8,842 bases of DNA from Planctomycetota bacterium (GCA_016795255.1 JAEUIB010000657.1:1-8842); one strand, 5' to 3'; shown: positions 1 to 6,353, numbered from the stretch's first letter. Numbers and translations are program-made. Notes: generated from the sequence alone by a model not told the origin.

Positions 1-92
1 CGCGCGTACGCGAGCCCGATCTTCTCCGAGATCGCGAGATCGATCTCGGTGCCGAAGATGCCGCGGATGTCGTAGGCCTTGAAGATGGACAC
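1..92 (-). CDS. Phosphomannomutase/phosphoglucomutase, N-terminal fragment (runs off left edge)
   Basis: Partial gene: only the first 30 codons are inside the window. Reading leftward from a GTG at 92, the product begins M-S-I-F-K-A-Y-D-I-R-G and continues to an I-G-L-A-Y-A stretch. F-K-A-Y-D-I-R-G is the hallmark N-terminus of the alpha-D-phosphohexomutase family of ManB/AlgC type, which interconverts 6-phospho and 1-phospho sugars through a phosphoserine located further into the protein, outside this window. The GTG start is backed by a good Shine-Dalgarno (GGAGG, plus-strand CCTCC at 98-102) with 5-nt spacing. The start lies 19 nt after the stop of the upstream aldolase gene, so the two are probably cotranscribed. 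Mannose-1-phosphate or glucose-1-phosphate would feed nucleotide-sugar and surface-glycan synthesis in the cytoplasm. Family assignment is strong; substrate preference cannot be told from this fragment. Confidence 0.85.
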   Translation of the reverse strand, partial: MSIFKAYDIRGIFGTEIDLAISEKIGLAYA

Positions 93-111
93 GGGAACCT
101 CCGGGAATCGA

Positions 112-1143
112 TCAGGCCGCGAGCACGGCCTCGAACGCTGCGATCGCGCGCGCGACGTGCGAATCGTCGATCTCGCGATGCGTGACGAGACGGATCCGAG
201 CCGCGCCCATCGCGACCGCGAGGACTCCGTGCTCGCGCGCGAGACGGTCGGCGACGCGCGCCGCGATGGTCTCGCGCAAAGGGATCATGACGATGTTGGT
301 GCGGACGTCGTTCGGGTCGAGCTGCACGCCCGGCAGGCCCGCCACCCCTTCCGCGAGGCGACGCGCGCGCGCGTGGTCGTCGACGAGACGTTCGCGCATC
401 GACTCGAGCGCGACGATGCCGCACGCCGCGAGCACGCCGGCCTGGCGCATGCCGCCGCCGAGTTGCTTGCGGATGCGCCGGCACTCTTCGATCGCCGCGC
501 GCGTGCCGCACAGCACCGAGCCGACCGGCGCCGACAGCCCCTTCGACAGCGCGAACCACGCCAGATCGGCGCGGGCCGCGTACTCGGCCGCGCCGACGCG
601 TTCGGCCGCACATGCGTTGAACAGCCGCGCCCCGTCCATCAGCATCGGGATGCCGCGCGCGGTCGCGACCGATCGCACCGCGTCGAGTTCGGCCAGCGTC
701 CACGGCACGCCGCCGGCGAGGTTGTGCGTGTTCTCGACGCAGATCAGCGCGGTGCGTGACGCGTGGACGTCGACGCCGCGGATCCGCCGCTCGACGTCCG
801 CCGCCGTGAACACGCCGCGCGCGGACGGGATCGGCCGCGCGACGACGCCCGAGATCAGCCCGATCGCGCCGGCCTCGTAGTTGAGGATGTGGCACTGCTC
901 CTCGGCGAGGATCTCGTCGCCGGGCTTCGTGAACAGCTTCACGCCGATCTGGTTCGCCATCGTGCCGGTCGGCACGAACAGCGCCGCTTCCTTGCCGAGC
1001 AGCCCCGCCGCGAGTTCTTCGAGGCGCTGGATCGTCGGGTCCTCGCGCAGCACGTCGTCGCCGACCACCGCGTCCGCCATCGCGCGTCGCATCGCGGGCG
1101 TCGGCGTCGTGACGGTGTCGCTGCGGAAGTCGGCGCGGTCCAA
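112..1143 (-). CDS. Low-specificity threonine aldolase-type PLP enzyme (GntG/LtaE-like)
   Basis: Predicted cytosolic PLP enzyme of fold type I, 343 residues, a normal length for threonine aldolases, which cleave L-threonine or L-allo-threonine to glycine and acetaldehyde. Visible family landmarks are F-R-S-D-T-V-T near residue 6, the T-G-T-M-A-N-Q phosphate-binding loop (60-65), H85 in C-H-I-L-N-Y-E (cofactor-ring stacking position), D170 in L-M-D-G-A-R-L-F-N (pyridine-nitrogen contact) and the Schiff-base lysine K201 in A-L-S-K-G-L-S-A-P-V-G-S. The start is TTG at 1143: no ATG or GTG lies in frame between the conserved domain and the upstream gene, a GGAG sits 6 nt before it, and translation then enters the conserved D-F-R-S-D-T at once. 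The first internal ATGs (residues 18 and 22) would remove part of that motif. It sits between a UbiA-family gene and a phosphohexomutase. Related GntG-type aldolases act on other beta-hydroxy amino acids, so the exact substrate is open. Confidence 0.9.
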   Translation of the reverse strand: MDRADFRSDTVTTPTPAMRRAMADAVVGDDVLREDPTIQRLEELAAGLLGKEAALFVPTGTMANQIGVKLFTKPGDEILAEEQCHILNYEAGAIGLISGVVARPIPSARGVFTAADVERRIRGVDVHASRTALICVENTHNLAGGVPWTLAELDAVRSVATARGIPMLMDGARLFNACAAERVGAAEYAARADLAWFALSKGLSAPVGSVLCGTRAAIEECRRIRKQLGGGMRQAGVLAACGIVALESMRERLVDDHARARRLAEGVAGLPGVQLDPNDVRTNIVMIPLRETIAARVADRLAREHGVLAVAMGAARIRLVTHREIDDSHVARAIAAFEAVLAA

Positions 1144-1149
1144 GGCGGG

Positions 1150-1153
1150 CTCC
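1150..1153 (-). promoter_or_regulatory. Ribosome binding site that decides the TTG start of the aldolase
   Basis: On the minus strand GGAG precedes the TTG codon at 1143 with 6-nt spacing. No other in-frame start with a comparable site exists upstream of the conserved N-terminus, so this site is the main argument for the unusual TTG start. Confidence 0.55.
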
Positions 1154-1180
1154 GGGGTTCGAGGGGCGGGGATGCTACCA

Positions 1181-1199
1181 GCCGGACCGACCGTCCGGC
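1181..1199 (-). terminator. Perfect 7-bp hairpin between the UbiA-family gene and the aldolase gene
   Basis: GCCGGAC (1181-1187) and GTCCGGC (1193-1199) are perfect reverse complements around a 5-nt loop, inside the 101-nt gap between the UbiA stop (1245) and the aldolase start (1143). There is no U-tract on either side, so it is not a classical intrinsic terminator. It could be a weak terminator, attenuator or RNA-stability element separating expression of the two genes. Short GC-rich dyads also arise by chance in DNA of this composition. Confidence 0.35.
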
Positions 1200-1244
1200 A
1201 CGCGCACGACGCCGAGCCGGCGCCCCGCCGCCGCGGAACGTCCG

Positions 1245-2198
1245 TCACCCCCCTCCCGACACCGCCCAGGCCGCGACGGCGCTCCAGCCGATCGCGCAGC
1301 CGGCGAGCCAGCGGTCGGTCCACAGCAGGCGCGCCGGATCCTCGATCCGTTCGCTGCGCATCAGCGCGGTCACGGCGTAGCGACCGAGGCCGGCGAGCGC
1401 GAACGGCAGCGTCCACGGCATCCGCCCGGCGCCGAACTGCGCCGTCGTCCCCGCTGCGACCGTGTAGGCCGTGTAGACGCACGCGAGCGCGGCGATCAAC
1501 CCGAGCACGACGACCTTCAGCGTCGACTGCCGGTACGACAACAGCGTCGCGCGCGTCAGCCCGACGGACCCCGGCTCGAACACCGCGAGGTTGCGATCGA
1601 CCTCCGCCAGCCGCTTGCCGAAGCCGACGACGCAGGCGCCGAGCACCGAGCAGACGGCGAGCCACGGCGACACCGGAACTCCCGCGGCGCGCGCACCGGC
1701 GTCGATCCGCAGCACGAACAACCCGGCGAGCACCAGGACGTCGAGCACGAACACCCGCTTCAGCAGGGCCGAATACGCGACGGTCGCGACGACGTACGCG
1801 AGCGCGAGACCGAGCACGCCGTCCGCGACGCGCTCGGCGAAACTCAAGCAGATCCCGCCGACGACGATCCAGAACAGCGCGATCGCGATCACCGTGCGGC
1901 CGTGGACGGCGCCGCGCGCGTAAGGCCGCCGGCGCTTGTCCGCGTGCTCCCGATCGGCGGCGACGTCGATGCGGTCGTTGATCGCGTAGCCGGCGCTCGC
2001 GAACGCGCAGAACGTCGCGAACGTCCACGGCAGCGCACCGCTCGCGATCGAAGCCCCGAGTGCGCGACCGAACAGCGGAGCCACGCACAGCGCGAGGTTC
2101 TTCACCCAATGCGTCGGTCGCGACAGCTCGATCCACGCGCGCACCGCGTGCTCTCCGGGTTCGTCCGAGGGCCGGAGTTCACCCGATTCCGCGGCCAT
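1245..2198 (-). CDS. UbiA-family prenyltransferase, decaprenyl-phosphate phosphoribosyltransferase-like
   Basis: Integral membrane protein of 317 residues, normal for the UbiA superfamily. The N-terminal block S-R-P-T-H-W-V-K-N (26-34) and the Mg/diphosphate motif N74-D-x-x-D78-x-x-x-D82, followed by K88 and R-R-P (90-92), are the polyprenyl-group signature seen in DPPR synthases such as mycobacterial Rv3806c. These enzymes join phosphoribosyl diphosphate to a polyprenyl phosphate. Further family-like patches are Y-S-x-L-L-K-R-V-F-V-L-D-V-L-V-L-A-G (142-159), G-F-G-K-R-L-A-E-V (192-200) and D-P-A-R-L-L-W-T-D (287-295). About eight or nine hydrophobic helices fill the rest, with a soluble N-terminal tail of about 22 residues. 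ATG 2198 has GGAG about 10 nt upstream. The gene is divergent from the transporter and leads the minus-strand cluster. In mycobacteria the product supplies arabinan; here the acceptor pathway is unknown, and a UbiA enzyme with another aromatic or polar acceptor remains possible. Confidence 0.8.
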   Translation of the reverse strand: MAAESGELRPSDEPGEHAVRAWIELSRPTHWVKNLALCVAPLFGRALGASIASGALPWTFATFCAFASAGYAINDRIDVAADREHADKRRRPYARGAVHGRTVIAIALFWIVVGGICLSFAERVADGVLGLALAYVVATVAYSALLKRVFVLDVLVLAGLFVLRIDAGARAAGVPVSPWLAVCSVLGACVVGFGKRLAEVDRNLAVFEPGSVGLTRATLLSYRQSTLKVVVLGLIAALACVYTAYTVAAGTTAQFGAGRMPWTLPFALAGLGRYAVTALMRSERIEDPARLLWTDRWLAGCAIGWSAVAAWAVSGGG

Positions 2199-2219
2199 TC
2201 CAAGTCGTCTCCGGAAGTT

Positions 2220-2235
2220 CGCGGCCGGCGCCGCG
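2220..2235. promoter_or_regulatory. GC-rich 6-bp dyad in the 80-nt divergent intergenic region
   Basis: CGCGGC (2220-2225) and GCCGCG (2230-2235) pair perfectly around CGGC. The dyad lies between the divergent UbiA-family (start 2198) and transporter (start 2279) genes, where promoters or an operator for both would be expected. I could not recognise convincing -35/-10 boxes in the interval. Such a dyad is easy to get by chance at this GC content. Confidence 0.25.
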
Positions 2236-2278
2236 CCGACGCAGGTAGAACGATGCCGTCCCGCGGCCCACCACGCAC

Positions 2279-3448
2279 ATGAACGTCCTCGCCCGCTTCC
2301 GACTGTTCTCGTGCCTCGCCTGGTCGCTGGCGTGGATCCCGTTGCAGTACCTGTTCTTCACCGGCGCGAAGGCGTTCACGGTGTCGGACTTCTTCGCGCT
2401 GAACGGGCTCTACTACGTGACGATGTGCCTGTTCGAAGTGCCGACCGGCGTGCTCGCCGATCGCTTCGGACGGCGCACGACGCTGGCTCTCGGCGCGTTC
2501 GGGTTCGCCGCCGCGAGCTTCGCCGTGCTGCACGCCGACGACGTGTTCACCGCCGGACTCGGCATGGTGGCGCTCGGCATCGCGCACACGCTGCTGAACG
2601 GCGCCGACGCGGCGTGGCTGTACGACCATCTCGCCGAGCGCGGCCTCGCCGCGCAGTACATGCGCGAGGAATCGCGCGCGCAGTGGATGCGCATCCTCGG
2701 CGTGTCGTTGTCGGATCTCGCGGGCGGGCTCGCGGCCGAGTGGTACGGCATCGGCGCGGCGTTCCACGTCGCGATCGGCGCGACGCTGACCGCCGGCGTG
2801 CTCGCGTGTTCGCTGCCGGAGACGCCGCGCCCGCGCGGCGTCGGCGCCGGCCACGTGCTGTCCCGCGTGTTCGTCGCGGTCCGCGGCCGCGAATTGCGAT
2901 GGATCCTCGGCTATGCGACAGCGTTGTTCGTGCTGCTGCGCGTCGCGTTCCACTTCTACCAGCCGCAGATGCACGCGGTCGGCATCGAGCGCCCGCTGCA
3001 CTACGGCGCGACGCTGTGCGTCCTCAACCTCGTCGCGGCGCCGTTCGCACGATCGGCGCATCGCATCCAGGAGCGCCTCGGCGCGCGACGCCTCGCGATG
3101 GTGCTGGTGCATGCGTTCGCCGCATCGTTCCTCGCGCTGGCGTGGGTCGACGACGCGTGGTGCATCGCGCTGTTCGCGATGCAGCAGATCCCGTTCGGAC
3201 TGATGCAGCCGGTCGTGCGCGGCTTCACGAACCGCTTCGCGCCGCCGCAAGCGCGCGCGACGATCCTGTCGCTGCAATCGTTCTGCGGCCGAGCGTTGTT
3301 CGGTGTGACGTTGTTCGCGCTCGGGCCGATCGTCGACCGAGTCGGTTCGCTGCAACCGATCTACGCGGTGCTCGGTGTCGCCACGATCGTGCTGGCGGTC
3401 GTGCTCGCGCGCACGATGCCGGGGATCGACGGGGATCGGACGGTGTGA
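2279..3448 (+). CDS. Major facilitator superfamily transporter
   Basis: Inner-membrane secondary transporter of 389 residues, close to the roughly 400 usual for 12-helix MFS carriers. Motif A is clear in the loop between helices 2 and 3: V-P-T-G-V-L-A-D-R-F-G-R-R (54-66). G-A-D-A-A-W-L-Y-D (108-116) matches the helix 4 signature (G-x-x-x-A-L-L-Y-D) common in drug/H+ antiporter-like MFS proteins. A charged central loop (about 180-206) divides the two six-helix halves. D353-R in the second half (I-V-D-R-V-G) resembles a degenerate motif A repeat. The ATG at 2279 has no obvious Shine-Dalgarno, but an in-frame TAG at 2246 rules out an upstream extension and no other start codon lies between. Substrate cannot be deduced; the neighbouring genes give no clear hint. 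It is convergent with the receiver gene. Confidence 0.88.
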   Translation: MNVLARFRLFSCLAWSLAWIPLQYLFFTGAKAFTVSDFFALNGLYYVTMCLFEVPTGVLADRFGRRTTLALGAFGFAAASFAVLHADDVFTAGLGMVALGIAHTLLNGADAAWLYDHLAERGLAAQYMREESRAQWMRILGVSLSDLAGGLAAEWYGIGAAFHVAIGATLTAGVLACSLPETPRPRGVGAGHVLSRVFVAVRGRELRWILGYATALFVLLRVAFHFYQPQMHAVGIERPLHYGATLCVLNLVAAPFARSAHRIQERLGARRLAMVLVHAFAASFLALAWVDDAWCIALFAMQQIPFGLMQPVVRGFTNRFAPPQARATILSLQSFCGRALFGVTLFALGPIVDRVGSLQPIYAVLGVATIVLAVVLARTMPGIDGDRTV

Positions 3449-3462
3449 CGGCGCGGGCCGTC
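3447..3462. terminator. Candidate bidirectional hairpin between convergent stop codons
   Basis: GACGGC (3447-3452) and GCCGTC (3457-3462) pair perfectly around GCGG, and two G-U wobble pairs can extend the stem. The structure starts within the transporter's TGA (3446-3448) and ends just before the receiver's stop (3464-3466), filling the 15-nt gap between convergent genes. It lacks a U-tract on either strand, so termination efficiency is uncertain, but the position is exactly where a shared terminator is expected. Confidence 0.5.
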
Positions 3463-3463
3463 G

Positions 3464-3859
3464 TCAGGTCGGCGCTTGCGGTGAAGGAGTCGCGAGCAGC
3501 ACGGCCTTCGCGCGCTCGACGATCTTCATCGGCGAGAACGGCTTGGTCATGTACTCGTCGACGCCGAGCTCCATGCCCTTGATGCGGTCGGCTTCCTGAC
3601 CCTTCGCGGTCAGCATGATGATGTACGTCGTGCGTAGCTCGGGGTCGGACTTGACCTCCGACAGCACCTCGTAGCCGTTCTTCTTCGGCATCATCACGTC
3701 CAGCAGCACGAGGTTCGGCCGCGTCGCGCGGATCGCCTCGAGCGCTTCGTCGCCGTTGCGCGCTTCGTCCACGTCGAAGCCTTCGCGCCGCAGCACGAAG
3801 CTCAGCGACCGCAGGATGAACGGTTCGTCGTCGACGACCAGGATCTTCTTCTTGCTCAT
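3464..3859 (-). CDS. Single-domain response regulator (CheY-like receiver)
   Basis: Stand-alone receiver of 131 residues with no output domain. All catalytic positions are present: acidic pair D10/D11 (V-V-D-D-E), phospho-acceptor D54 in L-L-D-V-M-M-P, switch T84 (M-L-T-A-K) and K106 in Y-M-T-K-P-F. These would let it accept phosphate from a histidine kinase and signal by protein-protein contact. The C-terminal dozen residues (A-T-P-S-P-Q-A-P-T) form a short disordered tail. It lies 86 nt downstream of the PP2C phosphatase gene on the same strand, with a modest AGGG about 7 nt before ATG 3859, so it is probably the last gene of that operon. In related systems a receiver is fused to or partners with a SpoIIE phosphatase; here it could modulate the neighbouring phosphatase, which is inference. 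No histidine kinase of the two-component type is in the window. Confidence 0.93.
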   Translation of the reverse strand: MSKKKILVVDDEPFILRSLSFVLRREGFDVDEARNGDEALEAIRATRPNLVLLDVMMPKKNGYEVLSEVKSDPELRTTYIIMLTAKGQEADRIKGMELGVDEYMTKPFSPMKIVERAKAVLLATPSPQAPT

Positions 3860-3945
3860 GCGTTCGCCCTAGCGGGACATGGAGGAGTCAGGTCTCGCGT
3901 TCGTCGGTCGTCTCATCGGCAGCGCCAGCGACGAACTTGAGACGG

Positions 3946-5478
3946 TCACGAGATTGCTCGGCGGACGACGAGGATCGTCCGGTCGTCCTTCGCCGACGGC
4001 GCGTGCCGGGACAGCGCCGATTGGATCGCGAGCAGCGCCGCGGCTGCCGTCGCGGGTCGAGCCGCGTCCAGCGCGCGCTTCAGCCCGTTCTCGCCGAACA
4101 GCTCGCCGTCCTTGCCGGCCGCCTCGAGGACGCCGTCGCTGGCGGCGATCAGCACGCTGCCGGGAGCCAGTGCGACCGCCGACTCCTCGTACGGGAACCG
4201 GGCGTCGACGCCGAGGATCGGTCCGCCGGTGTCGATGCACTCGAAGTCGTCCGGCGTCCAGACGAACAACGGCGGATGCCCCGCGGACGCGACGGTCAGC
4301 GCTCCGGCGTTCGGGTCGATGCCGACGACCAGCGCGCAGACGAACGACTCCGCGCGCACCAGATCCGCATGCAGACAGCGCGCGCCCTGGCGCAGCACGG
4401 CGGCCGGTCGGCGGCCCTCACCGGCCGCGACGAGCAGCGCCGCCCGCGTCGCCCCCATCAGCACGGCGGCCGCGACGTCGTGCCCCGCGACGTCGCCGCA
4501 GACCGCGGACAACGCGCCGCCCCGTTGCTTCTGGAACGCGACGAAGTCTCCGCCGGCCGCGGCCTTCGGCGCGCAGTCGAACGCGATCTGGAAGCCGGCC
4601 ACGGCCGGTGCCTCGGTCGGGATCAGAGCGCGCTGCACGCGCTGCGCGAGTTCGATCTCGCGCGCCGACGCCGCGCGCGCGAGGCTCTCGTGCATCGTCG
4701 CGGCGAGACTCGCGACGGTTTCGCACAGCCGGCGATCCGTCGCCGAGAACTCGCGAGCCGCGCCCCGCACGTCGAGCCGGTCGGTCGCGACCAGCCAGCC
4801 GCAGGTGCGCCGCGATCCGCGCAGGCGAGCGATCGCGAACTCGCGCCGCGCCGACGCTCCGAGCCCCGATCCGGTCGCGCGCAGCGCCCGCGCCGCGATC
4901 ACGTTCGCCGACTGGCCGCGCATCAGGCGACGCAGCGGATCGTCGCGACGGATGCGCTCCGGCGGCTCGCCGCCCGAACACGCGATGCGGACGAAGCCGT
5001 CGTCGTCGGCTTCGTACAACGCCAGCGCTCGGCTCGGCATGACCTCGTGCAGCCGCGTGACGGCCAACCGCGCGACGTCGGAAAACGTCGCCGCGTCGCG
5101 CATCCGCTCGGCCAGATCCCACAGCAGATGCAGTTCTTCGAAACTGTCGAGCAGCGCGCGGACGACGTCGTCGAGTTCGTGCCGCTGCTCGAGCCACGCG
5201 CGCAGGACGTCCGTCGACGCGACGCAGCGCTCGAGGTTCGCGCCGCGCGCGACGACGCGACCCGCGTCCTTGCCGAACACGTCGAGCGGAACGACGCGCG
5301 TCCGCGCGCGCCGACCGGTCCGCGCGCCGGCGATCGACCGCTCGACCTTCACGCGAGGGCCGGACTCGGGGATCCACGTCAGCGCGTCGACGTCGTCGTC
5401 GAGGTGCGCGCGCAACAACGCGGCCGCGATCGAGCGATCGGCCTGCGACCACTTGCGACGAGTCCCGGTGTCGGTCAT
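3946..5478 (-). CDS. GAF plus SpoIIE/PP2C serine phosphatase (RsbU-like)
   Basis: Predicted cytoplasmic phosphatase of 510 residues with no membrane helix. Residues 1-90 are an unrecognised N-terminal region. Residues 91-127 are a predicted helical linker (A-W-L-E-Q-R-H-E-L ... E-E-L-H-L-L-W-D-L-A-E-R). A GAF-like sensor domain spans about 128-265. A signalling helix with E-L-A-Q-R-V-Q-R-A-L-I-P (276-287) then leads into the SpoIIE domain. The expected metal-binding aspartates are visible: D311 (G-G-D-F), D329 (G-D-V-A-G-H), D448 (A-S-D-G-V) and D498-D499 (K-D-D-R-T); A-G-H-P-P is at 399-403. The family usually dephosphorylates a STAS-domain anti-anti-sigma factor, freeing it to bind an RsbW-type kinase. 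ATG 5478 overlaps the kinase stop as ATGA and has no clear Shine-Dalgarno, so translational coupling is likely. The +3 Asp often seen after G-G-D is Ala here, which some members tolerate. Confidence 0.92.
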   Translation of the reverse strand: MTDTGTRRKWSQADRSIAAALLRAHLDDDVDALTWIPESGPRVKVERSIAGARTGRRARTRVVPLDVFGKDAGRVVARGANLERCVASTDVLRAWLEQRHELDDVVRALLDSFEELHLLWDLAERMRDAATFSDVARLAVTRLHEVMPSRALALYEADDDGFVRIACSGGEPPERIRRDDPLRRLMRGQSANVIAARALRATGSGLGASARREFAIARLRGSRRTCGWLVATDRLDVRGAAREFSATDRRLCETVASLAATMHESLARAASAREIELAQRVQRALIPTEAPAVAGFQIAFDCAPKAAAGGDFVAFQKQRGGALSAVCGDVAGHDVAAAVLMGATRAALLVAAGEGRRPAAVLRQGARCLHADLVRAESFVCALVVGIDPNAGALTVASAGHPPLFVWTPDDFECIDTGGPILGVDARFPYEESAVALAPGSVLIAASDGVLEAAGKDGELFGENGLKRALDAARPATAAAALLAIQSALSRHAPSAKDDRTILVVRRAIS

Positions 5479-5912
5479 CGCGGTGCGCCCGCAGCCTGCG
5501 CCCGACGCTCGAGGTGGACGAAATTGACCTGCCCACGGCGTCCGTAGCGCACGCGGTCCATCGTCCGGCGCACGAGCATCAGGCCGCGGCCGGCCTCGGC
5601 ATCGGCCGACGGCGTACGCATCGCCAACGCGTCCGCGCGCACCGGCGCCCCGCGATCTCGGACGCGCGCGAGGAAGCGCCCGCCGAACACCACGACGCGC
5701 AGATCGACGCGGCCGGTCGGATCACCGCCGTACGCGTGCCGCAGCACGTTGGTCAGGATCTCTTGCAGGCCGAGCACGATCTCGTCGACTTCGTCGTCGC
5801 GGAACGGAACGTCGGTCTCCTCGCGCAGCAGCGACGCGACGAGAGCGCGTACGCGGGCGAGGTTCTCGCGGCCCGCGAACCGCAGGCGCAGATCGAGTCG
5901 ACGTCGGTGCAT
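5475..5912 (-). CDS. RsbW-like anti-sigma factor / serine kinase (HATPase_c_2)
   Basis: GHKL-type ATPase of 145 residues from ATG 5912, typical of RsbW/SpoIIAB-like proteins. The N-box is E51-x-x-x-N55-x-x-x-H59 (E-I-L-T-N-V-L-R-H-A-Y). The G1 box is D86-x-G (R-D-R-G-A-P) and the G2 region is E-A-G-R-G-L-M-L-V (106-114). Such proteins bind a sigma factor and phosphorylate a STAS antagonist. Start choice is uncertain. ATG 5924 has GGAG directly abutting it, which suits ATG 5912 better (12-nt spacing, rather long). GTG 5990 has a GGGGA 8 nt upstream, but the extra 26 codons include ACA, CTT, CAA and GGA, unlike the GC-ending usage of the gene. The stop overlaps the phosphatase start by 4 nt, so kinase and phosphatase are made together. 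The specific sigma or antagonist partner is not encoded in the window. Confidence 0.88.
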   Translation of the reverse strand: MHRRRLDLRLRFAGRENLARVRALVASLLREETDVPFRDDEVDEIVLGLQEILTNVLRHAYGGDPTGRVDLRVVVFGGRFLARVRDRGAPVRADALAMRTPSADAEAGRGLMLVRRTMDRVRYGRRGQVNFVHLERRAQAAGAPR

Positions 5913-6072
5913 CGGCGGGGCCATCTCCGCAAGCGGCTTCGGCTTTCCGGACGGCCGATCTTGAAGGCCCGATGTCGGCGCGCGGCGCACAACGCAATTC
6001 CCCGTTGCGCGACGTCACGAACCTGAAGCCCACGGCTCGACCGGTCCTCGTCGGGACGCCGGCACAGCCGCC

Positions 6073-6107
6073 GTTCCCGGTTCGGTTCCCGGGCGCGAAC
6101 CGGGTTC
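6073..6107. repeat. Cluster of GTTCCCGG / GAACCGGG direct and inverted repeats
   Basis: GTTCCCGG occurs at 6073-6080 and again at 6085-6092, a 12-nt step. CCCGGTTC (6076-6083) pairs perfectly with GAACCGGG (6097-6104), giving an 8-bp stem and 13-nt loop. GAACC-G-GGTTC (6097-6107) is itself a near-palindrome, so several mutually exclusive hairpins are possible. CGGATCCG follows at 6107-6114. Function is unknown; it may be an operator array or a structured leader or trailer RNA. Confidence 0.4.
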
Positions 6108-6233
6108 GGATCCGGCCGCTCTCGCGGGTCCGGAACGGGCGCCGGAACCGTGCCGCTGCCGCAGAGGCCCAGCCATCCGGCACCACCGGTCGGCGCCCGA
6201 TGTGGCATCCCCGAACGCCCGAGACGGATTCCC

Positions 6234-6255
6234 CGACAAGTCGTCGACTTTGTCG
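6234..6255. promoter_or_regulatory. Long interrupted palindrome, candidate operator
   Basis: CGACAAGTCG (6234-6243) and CGACTTTGTCG (6245-6255) are inverted around a single T; the right arm carries one extra T, otherwise the 10 bp match perfectly. A one-nucleotide centre disfavours an RNA hairpin and favours a binding site for a dimeric DNA-binding protein. It lies 110 nt before the amidase start, a common operator position. No cognate regulator is in the window. Confidence 0.4.
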
Positions 6256-6259
6256 CTCC

Positions 6260-6274
6260 GGCCCCTCGGGGGCC
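6260..6274. terminator. GC-only hairpin upstream of the amidase gene
   Basis: GGCCCC (6260-6265) and GGGGCC (6269-6274) pair perfectly around a TCG loop, just downstream of the 6234 palindrome. There is no U-tract. It may be a terminator-like or leader element in either direction, or a by-product of extreme GC content. Confidence 0.3.
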
Positions 6275-6353
6275 CACCTAGACTCGCGCCGCCGAACCGG
6301 AGGACGTGACCCCTCGAATCGCACTCTCGCGCGCAAACCTCGCCGTTCCCTGG

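Noticed and set aside
1144..2136. N-terminal extension of the aldolase frame upstream of TTG 1143
   Set aside because: It is antisense-free but out of frame with the clear UbiA gene on the same strand and gives an Arg-rich translation; the aldolase family starts at the D-F-R-S-D-T motif.
3937..5547. Plus-strand open frames of 387-536 codons opposite the phosphatase
   Set aside because: Arg-rich translations without domains; the minus-strand gene has a full set of SpoIIE motifs.
6250..6284. Sigma-70-type promoter TTGTCG ... TAGACT
   Set aside because: The spacing between the boxes is 23 nt, too long for a normal promoter, and both boxes are poor matches.
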